Below are positions 4,847 through 6,033 of a stretch of 6,033 bases of DNA, piece after piece; within the stretch, counting starts at the first letter, position 1, and the number at the start of each line of letters is the position of its first letter. The notes under the pieces were generated by a model, which saw only the letters and a list, made by a program, of their open reading frames with translations, searched no databases and was not told where the DNA came from. Made by a program: the position numbers and the translations under genes. Source of the stretch: Thermoguttaceae bacterium (lineage in GTDB: Bacteria > Planctomycetota > Planctomycetia > Pirellulales > Thermoguttaceae); the NCBI GenBank assembly GCA_017549085.1, contig JAFYVO010000113.1:1-6033 (forward strand), read 5' to 3'.

Positions 4847-6004
4847 ATGCGAAAATTAAGGAATAAGGAAAGACGCGGCGCTTCGCCGTCGCGAAAAGAG
4901 CGTTTGTCGTCGAGCGAGGTTCTTCGTTGGAAGAGCGCGGTCGTTTTGACGGCGGCTTTAGCGACTTTTTTCCCGGCTTCGCCGCTCCGCGCGCAAGAAT
5001 CGCCGAGCGTCGCGGTTCCGTTCTATTTCTCGGACGTTTCGGCCGACGAAGCGCAAACGCCGCAAGCCGTTCGAACGTCGGCGAAGTATTCGTCGAAAGC
5101 GGTCGGGCCGACCGTCGACGCGTCGCGGACGATTTCGTTGGGAACGAACCGCCCGACGTTGCAGATCGAAGACGTCGCGGAATTTGCCGCGGAACCGGAG
5201 TTGAACGAGGAGCTTCTCGCCGCCGATTTGACCGTCGACGCGGATTTTGACGACGAGGAAGACTTCGTCGCGGTCGACGTCGGCGCGGACGAAGTCGGCG
5301 CGACCGTCGAGCAAATCGCCGACGAGTGTTTTTTTGCGCTCGACCCGTATTCGTCGCTCTTTATCGACTATCCGCCGACCGCCGATTGGACGAACGCGGC
5401 GCTGTTGCGCGTCGACGAAATTTTGCCCTTGCTAGCGACGGAGCCGGAGCGAGCGGCGGCGATTATTAAGAAATTTCGGGCGGAAATCGCCGATGCGGAG
5501 CCGATTCAAGACGCGATCGTCGCGGCCGATCCGGCGCCGACCGCGGTTTCGGTTTTCGGCGACGCGAACGACGGAGCGGCGCAAAAAGCCGACGCGCCGA
5601 CGTTGGAAACGCGTTACTCGCTCGAACAACGTTTGGCGCTTTTCGACGCGTTTTGTTGCGCGCTCGACCGACGGGCGTTCGTTTGGGGACGCGCCGCCGA
5701 TTACTTCGCGGCGAAGAAACGAGGCGAACTTGTCGAGGCGAAGGAAATTTCGACCGCCGAACTCGCGCGCATTCGGGAAACGACCGCCGCCGCGCAAGCG
5801 TTTTTCGGCGATTCCGAAGTCGGACGCAATTGGCGAACGAGTTTTGAAATCGACCTGCTCTTGACCGACGTCGACCGAACGCTCGAACTCGCGTCGCCGA
5901 AGTTAACGACGGCCCGCTCTTCCGCCGGGGACGCCGTCGCCGAACGAATTCGTCGAATGAAATTTTTGCGCGACCGTTTGAATTCCGTTTGTTATAAGAT
6001 TTAA
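4847..6004 (+). CDS. Exported acidic protein of unknown function
   Basis: I do not recognise this 385-residue protein. It begins with a long basic segment (residues 1-29, eleven Arg or Lys), then a hydrophobic core at about 31-45 (AVVLTAALATFFPAS) and a plausible signal-peptidase site after A49 (PLRA-Q). It is therefore probably exported to the periplasm or beyond; a membrane anchor is the alternative. There is no twin-Arg motif with a following hydrophobic consensus. Residues 50-150 are low-complexity and rich in Asp, Glu, Ala and Val (DADFDDEEDFVAVDVGADEV), likely disordered. Two more ordered, helix-prone parts follow, about 153-222 (ADECFFALDPYSSLFIDYPP) and 253-385, separated by an Ala/Pro/Asp linker. 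The four Cys residues are 161, 270, 271 and 382. The ATG at 4847 has no Shine-Dalgarno site, but no other ATG, GTG or TTG lies upstream in frame before the TAA at 4733-4735. Codon use matches the neighbours. No enzymatic motif is visible. Confidence 0.85.
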   Translation: MRKLRNKERRGASPSRKERLSSSEVLRWKSAVVLTAALATFFPASPLRAQESPSVAVPFYFSDVSADEAQTPQAVRTSAKYSSKAVGPTVDASRTISLGTNRPTLQIEDVAEFAAEPELNEELLAADLTVDADFDDEEDFVAVDVGADEVGATVEQIADECFFALDPYSSLFIDYPPTADWTNAALLRVDEILPLLATEPERAAAIIKKFRAEIADAEPIQDAIVAADPAPTAVSVFGDANDGAAQKADAPTLETRYSLEQRLALFDAFCCALDRRAFVWGRAADYFAAKKRGELVEAKEISTAELARIRETTAAAQAFFGDSEVGRNWRTSFEIDLLLTDVDRTLELASPKLTTARSSAGDAVAERIRRMKFLRDRLNSVCYKI

Positions 6005-6013
6005 AACACGCCG

Positions 6014-6033
6014 ATGACGGCGGAGCAACGCCG
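6014..6033 (+). CDS. Possible start of a downstream gene (partial)
   Basis: An ATG nine bases after the preceding stop codon opens a frame (MTAEQR...) that is still open at the window edge, with codons ACG GCG GAG CAA CGC typical of this genome. Such tight spacing would suit an operon with the exported-protein gene. No ribosome binding site is evident and only six full codons are visible, so this is tentative. Confidence 0.3.

Noticed and set aside
1..6033. CRISPR, tRNA, rRNA, transposase or phage genes
   Set aside because: No spaced repeat array, cloverleaf, terminal inverted repeats or mobile-element protein motif is visible on either strand.

Overview
The window is GC-rich chromosomal DNA with striking CpG and TCG/GCG/ACG codon richness. 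It carries four full-length protein genes and no RNA gene, CRISPR array, integrase or insertion sequence that I can see. The codon style, the long open shadow frames it produces, weak or absent Shine-Dalgarno sites and the protein types suggest a Planctomycetota-like bacterium, possibly a Pirellulales/Thermoguttaceae-type lineage. That placement is an inference from style; no marker gene is present.

Layout. Bases 1-146 are an upstream flank. It may hold the last codons of a preceding gene, a TTGCGG-N17-TATAAT promoter candidate, and two overlapping hairpins followed by T6. A 510-residue crotonase-less FadB-like 3-hydroxyacyl-CoA dehydrogenase follows (147-1679, +). After a 198-base gap with no convincing promoter or LexA site comes a UmuC-type Y-family DNA polymerase (1878-3329, +). 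It has no umuD beside it and an insertion of about 50 residues just after the active-site motif. A 17-bp perfect hairpin (3420-3461) serves as a bidirectional terminator between umuC and the convergent Gfo/Idh/MocA oxidoreductase (3496-4539, -). That gene has its own TTGTTT-N17-TATAAT promoter and an inverted-repeat leader. A 307-base divergent intergenic region separates it from a gene for an acidic exported protein of unknown function (4847-6004, +). A further gene may begin at 6014 and run off the window.

The genes do not form an obvious pathway. They look like neighbouring chromosomal transcription units: beta-oxidation-type redox, translesion synthesis, sugar or cyclitol oxidoreduction, and an exported lineage protein. 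I found no convincing new multi-gene system. The most interesting signals are small: 9-nucleotide repeats encoding Gly-rich tripeptides inside two unrelated enzymes, the UmuC insertion with a degenerate clamp-binding motif, and the mutually exclusive hairpins ahead of the first gene.
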